The position numbers and the translations under genes were made by a program. A stretch of 37,600 nt of DNA from Wenzhouxiangella sp. (lineage in GTDB: Bacteria; Pseudomonadota; Gammaproteobacteria; Xanthomonadales; Wenzhouxiangellaceae). The notes beneath the pieces are model-generated. The model saw only the letters and a program-made list of their open reading frames with translations, ran no database searches and was not told the origin of the DNA. Below, in pieces: positions 7,060 through 16,236 of this stretch (positions are counted from its first letter, which is position 1; the number at the start of each line of letters is the position of its first letter). Location of the stretch: contig SLQY01000110.1 of NCBI GenBank assembly GCA_007131235.1, forward strand, positions 1 to 37,600. Direction: 5' to 3'.

Positions 7060-7935
7060 ATGGTGCTGGACTGGTTTGCTGACACCACCATCCTGATGCG
7101 ATCGGGGCTGGTGCTGTTGGTCGCGGTGCTGGCCCACGCCCTGGTGTGGTCGATTCGCTTGGCGGGAACCCGCCTGACCCGCAGCGAAGCGACGGCCTCG
7201 GTGCGCAAGCTGCGAACCGTGATCACCCTGGTGACCAGCGTGACGGTGTTCGTGGTGTATTTTTCTGTTGTTGGCTTCATTCTCAACGAGTTTGGTATTC
7301 CCCTGACCGCCTACCTGGCCAGCGCTTCGGTCATTGGTCTGGCCGTGGGATTTGGCTCTCAGGGCGTAGTCCAGGACGTGGTCACCGGCGTGACGCTGAT
7401 CTTCGCTGATCTGCTGGACGTGGGCGAGATGATCAATATCGGGGGGCAGGTTGGCATCGTGCGCGCCATCGGGATGCGTTTCGTGACCCTGGAGAATGCC
7501 ATGGGAGCACGGGTCAGCGTGCCCAATCGCAGTATCGGCAACGTGATCAACTACCCGCGTGGATACCTGCGCTGCCTGGTTGACGTGCGCTTGAGCCGGG
7601 ATGATGAGCGGGCGTTGCGCCAGGTCGAGGCCATCGAACAACTGGTGCCGACCGTGCCGGAAAGATTTCCTGGCATCATGCGCTTGCCTCCGACCATCGA
7701 GGGACGTTTCTCGGCCAGTGGCGGGCGTGAGTACCTGCGCGTCAAGTTCCGTATCTGGCCGGATCGGGGTGAGCCCATAGAACGCAGTTTTCGGCCGGAG
7801 CTGCTGGCCGCGTTACGGCGGATCGATCCGGATTATCCCGATTGGCAGGTGTCAGTATATTTCGAGGTTGAGCAGCGGCAGCCGCTGCCGCGGCGCGGCT
7901 TTCTGCGACGCCGTCCCGGACCTGGTGCACGCTGA
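7060..7935 (+). CDS. MscS-family mechanosensitive ion channel
   Basis: A 291-residue inner-membrane channel of the small-conductance type that opens under membrane tension to relieve osmotic pressure. There are three membrane helices: about 9-34, 57-81 and 87-112. The third is the pore-lining glycine/alanine helix (SASVIGLAVGFGSQGVVQDVVTG). The beta domain follows with the family signature VGEMINIGG and VPNRSIGNVINYPRG. The ATG directly follows the kinase stop codon with no spacer, so the two are almost certainly co-translated. The placement ties the sigma/kinase pair to envelope or osmotic stress, which is an inference. Length is typical of the short MscS class. Confidence 0.92.
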   Translation: MVLDWFADTTILMRSGLVLLVAVLAHALVWSIRLAGTRLTRSEATASVRKLRTVITLVTSVTVFVVYFSVVGFILNEFGIPLTAYLASASVIGLAVGFGSQGVVQDVVTGVTLIFADLLDVGEMINIGGQVGIVRAIGMRFVTLENAMGARVSVPNRSIGNVINYPRGYLRCLVDVRLSRDDERALRQVEAIEQLVPTVPERFPGIMRLPPTIEGRFSASGGREYLRVKFRIWPDRGEPIERSFRPELLAALRRIDPDYPDWQVSVYFEVEQRQPLPRRGFLRRRPGPGAR

Positions 7936-7938
7936 CCA

Positions 7939-7965
7939 TTTGAATGTAGCCATAGCGACCCATAT
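7939..7965 (+). promoter_or_regulatory. Possible sigma32 heat-shock promoter of cbpA-cbpM
   Basis: TTTGAAT and ACCCATAT are separated by 12 bases; the sigma32 consensus is CTTGAAA-N13-15-CCCCATNT. The -10 half matches at seven of eight positions, and the spacing is one base short. It lies in the 63-bp gap before cbpA. Confidence 0.4.
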
Positions 7966-7998
7966 TCTGCCCTGCGACAGCTTGGAAAGCATAAAGCG

Positions 7999-8940
7999 AT
8001 GGAATTCAAGGACTACTACAAGATTCTGGGGGTAGCCCCCGAGGCCGATCAGGATGAGATCAAGCGCGCTTACCGCAAGCTGGCGCGCAAGTTTCACCCT
8101 GATGTCAGCAAGGAGGCGGATGCCGAGGCTCGATTCAAGGAAGTGGGTGAAGCCTACGAGGCGCTGAAGGACCCGAAGAAGCGTGCAGCCTACGACCAGG
8201 TGCGCAGTGGTGGCTGGCGCCAGGGTGATGAGTTCCGTCCCCCGCCCGACTGGGGCCAGGGGTTTGATCCGGGTGCCTTCGAAGGCACGGATGATCCGGC
8301 CGGCTTCAGCGACTTCTTTTCCAGCCTCTTCGGTGGGCTGGGCGGTCGCCGGCGCGGCCCGATGCGCAGTGCCGGACGCGACCAGCATGCCCGCATCGAG
8401 GTTGACCTGGAGACTGCCTTTGCCGGCGGCACGCGCCAGATCAGCCTGACCCGGACGGTGCCTGGTCCGGACGGCATGCCACGTCGTCAGCCCGGGTCTT
8501 TGAAGGTGCGCCTGCCAGCCGGCCTGACCGAGGGACGGCAGCTGCGCCTGCGCGGTAAGGGCGAACCTGGTCTCAACGGTGGTCCGGCCGGGGACCTGTT
8601 TTTGGAGATTGCCATCCGGCCGCATCCCTTGTTCGAGCTGCACGGGCGGGATCTGCACCTGACCTTGCCAATCGCACCCTGGGAGGCGGCCCTGGGCGCA
8701 CAGGTGGCGGTACCGACCCTGGCCGGCAAGGTCGAAATGAACATTCCGCCGGGCGTTTCCAGCGGCAAGCGCCTGCGGCTGAAAGGTAGAGGTCTGCCGG
8801 GTCAGAATCCAGGCGATCAGTATGTCATTGTCAAGGTCGTGGTCCCGCCAGCATCCAGCGAGCGCCAGCGCGAGCTTTACCAGGCGTTGGCCAGTGAGCA
8901 GGCCTTCAATCCACGCGCTGACATGGAGGACAAGTCATGA
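7999..8940 (+). CDS. cbpA: DnaJ-like co-chaperone / curved-DNA-binding protein CbpA
   Basis: A 313-residue class B J-domain protein. The J domain occupies residues 1-70 with HPD at 33-35 (KFHPDVSKE). A glycine/phenylalanine linker follows (residues about 75-125). Two beta-sandwich substrate-binding domains come next (LEVDLETAFAGGTRQ... and EIAIRPHPLFELHGRDLHL). The zinc-finger cysteine repeats of DnaJ are absent, which separates CbpA from the true dnaJ further along. It stimulates DnaK ATPase and, in E. coli, also binds curved DNA. The stop overlaps the start of cbpM by four bases (ATGA), the standard cbpA-cbpM pair. Confidence 0.93.
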   Translation: MEFKDYYKILGVAPEADQDEIKRAYRKLARKFHPDVSKEADAEARFKEVGEAYEALKDPKKRAAYDQVRSGGWRQGDEFRPPPDWGQGFDPGAFEGTDDPAGFSDFFSSLFGGLGGRRRGPMRSAGRDQHARIEVDLETAFAGGTRQISLTRTVPGPDGMPRRQPGSLKVRLPAGLTEGRQLRLRGKGEPGLNGGPAGDLFLEIAIRPHPLFELHGRDLHLTLPIAPWEAALGAQVAVPTLAGKVEMNIPPGVSSGKRLRLKGRGLPGQNPGDQYVIVKVVVPPASSERQRELYQALASEQAFNPRADMEDKS

Positions 8941-9266
8941 GTCAACGACCTGTGGATTCCGTTTCTCCTGTTGAAGAAATCGCTTCCGAGCAGGCGCTTG
9001 ATGCCCGGGAGTTGTGTCGGGTCTGCGAATTGAGCTACGAGGTGTTGCTTGAGTGGGTCGCCGAAGGTGTGGCTGAACCCCGGGCCAGTCGCAACGGGGA
9101 ATGGCGCTTCGGCTCTGCTCAGCTCCGGCGGCTGCGCAAGGCGCGGCGCCTGCAGGCCGACCTGGACCTGGAGACGGCTGCACTGCCACTGGTGCTTGAT
9201 CTTCTCGACGAGCTTGACCAGTTGCGTCAGCGCATCCGTCTGCTTGAGCGCCTGGTCGAGAACTGA
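8937..9266 (+). CDS. cbpM: CbpM chaperone modulator
   Basis: A 109-residue MerR-like helical protein that in E. coli binds the CbpA J domain and inhibits both its co-chaperone and DNA-binding activities. Visible features are the N-terminal helix-turn-helix-like part (LDARELCRVCELSYEVLLEWVAEGV) and a C-terminal heptad-rich helix (LVLDLLDELDQLRQRIRLLERL). It overlaps cbpA by ATGA, so the inhibitor is made with its target. Length and position are those of the family; identity to CbpM comes mainly from this context plus the helical pattern. Confidence 0.85.
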   Translation: MSQRPVDSVSPVEEIASEQALDARELCRVCELSYEVLLEWVAEGVAEPRASRNGEWRFGSAQLRRLRKARRLQADLDLETAALPLVLDLLDELDQLRQRIRLLERLVEN

Positions 9267-9274
9267 ACCGGCAG

Positions 9275-9291
9275 GACTGGTCGCACCGGTC
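9275..9291 (+). terminator. Short stem-loop after cbpM
   Basis: GACTGGT-CGC-ACCGGTC pairs over 7 bp in RNA with one G-U pair, nine bases past the cbpM stop. There is no T-run; this is a weak terminator candidate. Confidence 0.3.
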
Positions 9292-9357
9292 GTTGATCAT
9301 CGCGTGGGGTGGCTGCAGCGGATACACTACCCGCTTGTCCCGCCCGCTACCCGATAA

Positions 9358-11420
<2,063 letters not shown>

Positions 11421-11433
11421 GGGAGCTGAAAGC

Positions 11434-12375
11434 TTATGGTGCCTGGGCCCGCTCCAGGTAGCGGAAGAAGTCGGAGTCGGCGCGTAGCATCAGGGTGCTG
11501 TTCTCGCCCAGGGTCCGGTACGTCTCCAGGGTCTGGAAGAAGGTGTAGAATTCCGGGTCTTCGCCAAAGGCCTGGCCGTAGATGCGGGTCGCCTCGGCAT
11601 CGGCGCTGCCGCGGATTTCCTGGGCCTGGCGCTCGGCTTCCGAGCGAATGCTGCGCAGCTCGCGTTCCATTTCACCGAGGATCTGCTGAGCCTGGCCCTG
11701 GCCTTCGGCGCGAAAGCGCTCGGCAATGGACTGGCGCTCGGCAATCATCCGGCTTTCAACCTGGCGGCGTACCGAGTCGATGTAGTTGACTCGCTTGACC
11801 CGGACATCGTGCAGTTCGATACCCAGCTCCGGCATCAGTCGGCGGGCGCGCTGGAGGATTTCCTGCTCCAGCAGTTCGCGTCCCAGCTTGGGACGCTGCT
11901 GCAGGTCGACATCCTCTCGCTCGGCCAATGCCGGGTCTTCGAGGTCGTCGAGGTCCACGCTCCAGTCACGCGAGCGGATGATCTCTTCCAGTTCGGTTGA
12001 AGAAACCATGTCGCGCACCACCGAGTCGATGATGTCATCGAGGCGAGTGCGGGCACCACGCTCGTCGCGCACGCTGCGCAAAAACTGCAGCGGATCGTCG
12101 ATGCGCCAGCGCGCGGTGGTATCGACCAGGATGAATTCGCGCCCCAGGGTCGGGATCTGGGTGACGTCGCCATCCCAGTTGAGCAGGCGTTTGTCAAAGT
12201 AACGAACCTGCTGCCAGGGCAGCTTGGTCTTCAGGCCTGGTTCGGAGATGATGTCGCCGCGTGGCTCCCCGAACTGGACGATGATGGCCTGGTCGGCTTC
12301 ATCAAGCACGAACAGGCAGGTATTGGCAGCGACGATCGCGACCAGCAGCAGGATCAACAGGCTAAGCGCTTTCAT
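11434..12375 (-). CDS. hflC: HflC, SPFH/band-7 regulator of FtsH protease
   Basis: A 313-residue inner-membrane protein. An uncleaved N-terminal helix (residues 1-22) is followed by a periplasmic SPFH/prohibitin domain (AIIVQFGEP, LVDTTARWRIDDPLQFL) and a long coiled coil (about 200-270, RFRAEGQGQAQQILGEMERE). With HflK it forms the large cage around FtsH and limits degradation of membrane proteins. Its ATG overlaps the hflK stop by four bases, the usual HflK-HflC order. E. coli HflC is of similar size. No hflX or purA neighbour is present; instead the operon ends against fadH. Confidence 0.94.
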   Translation of the reverse strand: MKALSLLILLLVAIVAANTCLFVLDEADQAIIVQFGEPRGDIISEPGLKTKLPWQQVRYFDKRLLNWDGDVTQIPTLGREFILVDTTARWRIDDPLQFLRSVRDERGARTRLDDIIDSVVRDMVSSTELEEIIRSRDWSVDLDDLEDPALAEREDVDLQQRPKLGRELLEQEILQRARRLMPELGIELHDVRVKRVNYIDSVRRQVESRMIAERQSIAERFRAEGQGQAQQILGEMERELRSIRSEAERQAQEIRGSADAEATRIYGQAFGEDPEFYTFFQTLETYRTLGENSTLMLRADSDFFRYLERAQAP

Positions 12376-13391
12376 GGACGTGCCTCCTGGGTGCGGACCC
12401 GATCGAGGTTCAACAGGGGAACTGGCGGTACCTGGTCGTCCTGAACCACCAGGATCTTGCCGATGTTGGGCAGGACCTCGTGCAGGGTTTCCAGGTACAA
12501 GCGCGAGCGCGTCACTTCGGGCGCCTGCCGATACTCGGTCAGTACCGCGGAGAATCGGAAGCTTTCCCCCAGCGCACGATTGACCCGCTCAGTGGCATAA
12601 CCCTCGGCCTCGGCGATGGTGCGCATGGCCTGGCCCTCGGCGCGCGGAATTTCCTGGTTGACCCGCTTCTGGGCCTCGTTGATCATGCGTTCGCGCTCCT
12701 GGCGCGCCTCGTTGACCTCGTTGAATGCCGGCTGCACGGCCGGTGGCGGCACCACGTCCTGCAGTTCCACCGTGATGACATGAATGCCGGCGTCGTAGCG
12801 GTCCATGATCTGCTGGATCTCGTCGCGGCCAAGCTGCTGAATGTCGACGCGGCCAACGGTCAATACGTCCGAGCCGAGGCGATTGCCGACGACTCGACGC
12901 ATCACCGATTCAGAGATGTCGCGCAGTGTGCGGGTGGGCTCGCGCATGGAATAGAGGAACTTGATCGGATCGCTGATCCGGTACTGCACCACCCACTCCA
13001 GGTCGATGATGTTCAAATCACCGGTCAGCATCAGCGATTCGTCTTCATACTGCTTGGCGCTGTAGGCGGTGCGACCGTCCCGGGTTCCCTCGGTACGAAA
13101 GCCGAACTCCTGCTTCAGCACCCGCTCCGTAGCCACCAGCTGTACCTGGTCAATGCCGAACGGCAGCCGGAAGTGCAGGCCCGGATCGGTAATGTCAACG
13201 ACTGCGCCAAAGCGCTTGACCACGGCGCGCTGCTCGGGCTGGACGGTGTAGAAGCAGGAAAATACGCCCCAGATCAGCACCAGGACAACGATGGCGCCCA
13301 GCATCAGGCGGGCGGATTTCTTGGGTGATTTGCCCAGCAGCTCTTGCAGGTTGGATGGACCGCCTGCCTGCCGGGATTGCGACTGGCTCAT
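12372..13391 (-). CDS. hflK: HflK, SPFH/band-7 regulator of FtsH protease
   Basis: A 339-residue partner of HflC in the FtsH-regulating membrane complex. A short cytoplasmic N-terminus (QSRQAGGPSNLQELLGKSPKK) precedes a membrane helix (about 28-49, LMLGAIVVLVLIWGVFSCF), the SPFH domain (VQPEQRAVVKRFGAVVDITDPGLHFRLPF) and a coiled-coil region (NEARQERERMINEAQKRVNQ). It is shorter than E. coli HflK, chiefly because the Gly-rich N-terminal tail is reduced. First gene of the hflK-hflC pair, transcribed divergently from the mtn operon across a 219-bp gap. Confidence 0.94.
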   Translation of the reverse strand: MSQSQSRQAGGPSNLQELLGKSPKKSARLMLGAIVVLVLIWGVFSCFYTVQPEQRAVVKRFGAVVDITDPGLHFRLPFGIDQVQLVATERVLKQEFGFRTEGTRDGRTAYSAKQYEDESLMLTGDLNIIDLEWVVQYRISDPIKFLYSMREPTRTLRDISESVMRRVVGNRLGSDVLTVGRVDIQQLGRDEIQQIMDRYDAGIHVITVELQDVVPPPAVQPAFNEVNEARQERERMINEAQKRVNQEIPRAEGQAMRTIAEAEGYATERVNRALGESFRFSAVLTEYRQAPEVTRSRLYLETLHEVLPNIGKILVVQDDQVPPVPLLNLDRVRTQEARP

Positions 13392-13510
13392 GGATTGTCT
13401 TCCCTCCGAATGGTGGTGACTGGTCGGCTAATAGTGAGTTCGACCTGATTTTTCTCCCTTGCCAAATTGTACGGGAAAACTGGAAAAGAAGAGGGAAGAG
13501 AGGTTGGTGA

Positions 13511-13539
13511 CCTGCCGACATGACTGTTCATGCGGCAGG
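13511..13539. promoter_or_regulatory. Strong hairpin in the hflK-mtnB divergent promoter region
   Basis: CCTGCCG-A-CATGA pairs with TCATG-CGGCAGG around a CTGT loop: 12 base pairs with one bulged A. It lies 71 bases upstream of the mtnB start and about 120 bases from hflK. It could be an operator palindrome or an RNA structure in the mtnB leader. It does not match the SAM riboswitch layouts I know. Confidence 0.5.
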
Positions 13540-13610
13540 GGTTGGATCGTGCAATATATTGGTTCATTGTGGCCGCTATACTCTGGCCTCCACGCCATCA
13601 GGAACGAGAA

Positions 13611-14243
13611 ATGGAGCAGAACGGACATCCAGGGTCCGAGGGGCGCGTTGACGCCCTGATCCGGGTCGCGCGCGAGTTTGGCCAGCAGGGCTGGACGCCG
13701 GCGACCAGTGGCAACTACTCGGTTCGCTTGGCCGAAGATCGCCTGATGATGACCCGTTCCGGCGTCCACAAGCGCGACCTGGACCGCAGCGGACTGATGC
13801 CGGTGGATCTGCACGGTCGGCCGCTGGAGGGTGGGCGTCCGTCCGCCGAAACCGGCCTGCACACCCAGCTCTACCGGCATTTTCCGGACGCCAACGCCGT
13901 GCTGCATGTCCATTCACCGGCCGCGACTGTCGCTTCGCGTCTGTTGGCGGCCCAGGGCCGGATTGAACTTTCCGATTACGAGATGCTCAAGGCATTTTCC
14001 GGCATCGACACCCATGCCACCCGCCTGGTCGTGCCGGTGTTGCCCAACAGCCAGGATATCGACGCCCTGGCCGCGACGCTGCAACCCTGGCTGGCCGACG
14101 GCACGGTACGCTGGGTGTACCTGATTGCCGGCCATGGCCTCTACGCATGGGGCCGCGAGGTTGCCGATGCAGCGCGCCATGTCGAGGCGCTGGAGTTTCT
14201 GCTAGCCTGCCACCTTCTGGAACAGCGAGTAACCGCAGTATGA
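13611..14243 (+). CDS. mtnB: Methylthioribulose-1-phosphate dehydratase
   Basis: A 210-residue class II aldolase-family zinc enzyme of the methionine salvage pathway; it dehydrates 5-methylthioribulose-1-phosphate to the diketo intermediate. Metal ligands are visible at His99 and His101 (VLHVHSPAATV) and His175 (IAGHGLYAWG), with Glu80 (SAETGLHTQLY) as the likely acid/base. The substrate phosphate loop is TPATSGNYSVR. I start at the ATG preceded by AGGA at seven bases; the frame stays open 27 codons further up, but that part (IYWFIVAAILWPP) is promoter-like and not family-like. First gene of mtnB-mtnD-mtnC, joined to mtnD by an ATGA overlap. Confidence 0.93.
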   Translation: MEQNGHPGSEGRVDALIRVAREFGQQGWTPATSGNYSVRLAEDRLMMTRSGVHKRDLDRSGLMPVDLHGRPLEGGRPSAETGLHTQLYRHFPDANAVLHVHSPAATVASRLLAAQGRIELSDYEMLKAFSGIDTHATRLVVPVLPNSQDIDALAATLQPWLADGTVRWVYLIAGHGLYAWGREVADAARHVEALEFLLACHLLEQRVTAV

Positions 14244-14785
14244 CCCAATTAAGCGTTTATCCGGATACAAAGCCTGACCAGGCCGAGCTGGTCACCGACG
14301 ATTTCGACGCCATCAAGGCCCGACTGGGCGAGGTCGGCGTTGACCTGGAGCGTTGGGAAACCGACCTGGCAATCGATTCCAGCGCCGATCCCGAGCATAT
14401 TCTCAAGGCCTATGCCAGCGATATCGAGCGGCTCAAGCGTGAAGAAGGCTACCAGGCCGTTGACGTGGTCAGCATGGTTCCTGACCACCCCGACAAGGCG
14501 ATGTTCCGGACCAAGTTCCTGGCCGAGCACACCCACAGCGAGGACGAGGTACGCTTTTTCGTCGCCGGCCAGGGGCTGTTCAGCCTGCACATCGACGGCC
14601 GCGTGTTCGAGGTCTTGTGCGGGCGCGGTGACCTGATCCGCGTGCCGGCCAATACCACCCACTGGTTCGATATGGGGCCGAATCCCGAATTCACTGCCAT
14701 TCGTTTGTTCAACAACCCCGAGGGCTGGGTGGCGAATTTCACCGGCAGCGATATTGCCGACCATTTCAGCCGATTGGAAAACTGA
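14240..14785 (+). CDS. mtnD: Acireductone dioxygenase
   Basis: A 181-residue cupin that oxidises the acireductone of methionine salvage. With Fe(II) it yields the 2-keto acid precursor of methionine and formate; with Ni it gives an off-pathway product. The metal set is complete: His97, His99, Glu103 (EHTHSEDEVRFF) and His141 (NTTHWFD), matching the known HxHx3-4E...H pattern. The gene overlaps mtnB upstream by four bases and mtnC downstream by one base. The enzyme order on the DNA (B, D, C) differs from the reaction order (B, C, D). Confidence 0.95.
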   Translation: MTQLSVYPDTKPDQAELVTDDFDAIKARLGEVGVDLERWETDLAIDSSADPEHILKAYASDIERLKREEGYQAVDVVSMVPDHPDKAMFRTKFLAEHTHSEDEVRFFVAGQGLFSLHIDGRVFEVLCGRGDLIRVPANTTHWFDMGPNPEFTAIRLFNNPEGWVANFTGSDIADHFSRLEN

Positions 14786-15462
14786 TGGTCGATGTCGTTC
14801 TGACCGATATCGAGGGTACGATTGCCGACATCGATTTCGTTCGCAAGGTCTTGTTTCCCTATGCCCGCGAACATCTGCCGGGGTTTGTGCGGCAACAGGC
14901 GGGCAAGCCGGAAGTTGCGGCCCAGCTCGATGCCACGGCTGCAGATGCCGGCCTGGATCGAAACGACCTGGAAGGGCTGATCGGTCAGCTGCTGGACTGG
15001 ATCGACCAGGACGTCAAGGCAACCCCGCTGAAAGCGCTGCAGGGCATGATCTGGAAGACCGGCTATGTCAACGGCGATTACACCGGTCACCTGTATCCTG
15101 ACGCCCTGGAAAAGCTCAGGTCCTGGCACCAGTCCGGGATTCCGCTGTATGTGTACTCGTCCGGCTCGGTCCAGGCCCAAATGCTGTATTTCCAGTACAG
15201 TGATTTTGGCGATATCCGGGCCTGGTTCAAGGGTTTTTTCGATACCACGACCGGACCCAAGAAGGCGGCTGAGTCCTACCGCCTGATAGCTGCCAGTATT
15301 GGGTGTGAAGCAGGCGATATCCTGTTTCTGTCCGATATTGTCGACGAGCTGGATGCTGCCGGCCAGGCCGGCCTGAAGACGGCCCAGATCTGTCGCCCGG
15401 GCAACGAGTCAGCCGGAAATCACCCCCGTTATGCGGCCTTGAACGAGTTATCGGAACCCTGA
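14785..15462 (+). CDS. mtnC: Enolase-phosphatase E1 of methionine salvage
   Basis: A 225-residue HAD-family bifunctional enzyme. It enolises 2,3-diketo-5-methylthiopentyl-1-phosphate and removes the phosphate to give acireductone, the substrate of MtnD. The HAD motif I is TDIEGT (Asp8 and Glu10, as in other MtnC). Motif II is VYSSGSVQAQ, the lysine motif is TGPKKAAESY, and motif III lies in ILFLSDIVDELDAA. Its ATG overlaps the mtnD stop by one base (TGATG). Last gene of the operon; the remaining pathway genes (mtnN, mtnK or mtnA) are not in the window. Confidence 0.94.
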   Translation: MVDVVLTDIEGTIADIDFVRKVLFPYAREHLPGFVRQQAGKPEVAAQLDATAADAGLDRNDLEGLIGQLLDWIDQDVKATPLKALQGMIWKTGYVNGDYTGHLYPDALEKLRSWHQSGIPLYVYSSGSVQAQMLYFQYSDFGDIRAWFKGFFDTTTGPKKAAESYRLIAASIGCEAGDILFLSDIVDELDAAGQAGLKTAQICRPGNESAGNHPRYAALNELSEP

Positions 15463-15519
15463 TCAGCGCTGCCGGGGCGAAGCTGATGATCGCCCACTAC
15501 CGATGATAACGACTAGAAT

Positions 15520-16236
15520 ATGAATATGGCTGAGTGTTCACAGCAGGTGTCCGAGCCCGGCGAGCGCAAGGTAGAACGCCAGCGGCGCGGCCAGCGCACT
15601 CGCCAGGCCATTCTCGATGCCACCCTGGAAGTGATAGCAGACGGCGGTGTGCGCGCGGTAACGCATCGCGCCGTTGCCGCCAGGGCCGAGGTCAATCTGT
15701 CGCTGACCACGTACTACTTCAGCGACATATTCGATATGGTATCCAGTGCTTTCGACGACTTCAGGCTGAAGGGCATCGCGCGTATCGAGCAGGCCTGGTC
15801 AGATGTTTTCGCCAGCGTTCACCGCTATTCGGCCCAGCAGCGTCGGCGCAAATCGGTGCGCCAGGCGCTGCGGCTGGAGCTGACCCGAATTGGCGTGGAT
15901 TTCCTCTACCATGAGCTGACCTGTCGACGCGCCGGTATCGCGGTCGAGCACCATTTTTACTTCGAGGCACTGCATGATCCGCGTCTGCATGACCTGTTTG
16001 AGGCCTGGCATCAGGCGACCCGGGAGCAGATGACGCAATTTGCGGCGGTGTTCAACCGTCATTCGCCGGAGATCGACGCCGAGTTGTTGATTGGCACTAT
16101 CTTCCGGATCGAGCACCGGGCGTTGGCCGGACCAGTTGATCGCACCGAGATGGAAGCGATGCTGGGCCGCGCGCTTGGATGGGTCATGAACTTGAGTGAT
16201 CCCTGGCCAACCGACCAGAAGGATGAGGAACCATGA
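15520..16236 (+). CDS. TetR/AcrR-family transcriptional regulator
   Basis: A 238-residue repressor-type protein. The N-terminal helix-turn-helix spans about residues 22-70 (GQRTRQAILDATLEVIADGGVRAVTHRAVAARAEVNLSLTTYYFSD is classic TetR). The C-terminal ligand and dimer domain is divergent. Two ATGs six bases apart can start it (MNMAEC); neither has a strong ribosome site. It overlaps the aldehyde dehydrogenase gene by ATGA, so it most likely senses an aldehyde or related lipid and controls its own operon. No operator was identified. The ligand is unknown. Confidence 0.85.
   Translation: MNMAECSQQVSEPGERKVERQRRGQRTRQAILDATLEVIADGGVRAVTHRAVAARAEVNLSLTTYYFSDIFDMVSSAFDDFRLKGIARIEQAWSDVFASVHRYSAQQRRRKSVRQALRLELTRIGVDFLYHELTCRRAGIAVEHHFYFEALHDPRLHDLFEAWHQATREQMTQFAAVFNRHSPEIDAELLIGTIFRIEHRALAGPVDRTEMEAMLGRALGWVMNLSDPWPTDQKDEEP

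Noticed and set aside
13392-13610. SAM riboswitch upstream of the mtn operon
   Set aside because: Apart from one 12-bp hairpin I could not find the multi-stem arrangement or conserved core of a known SAM riboswitch.
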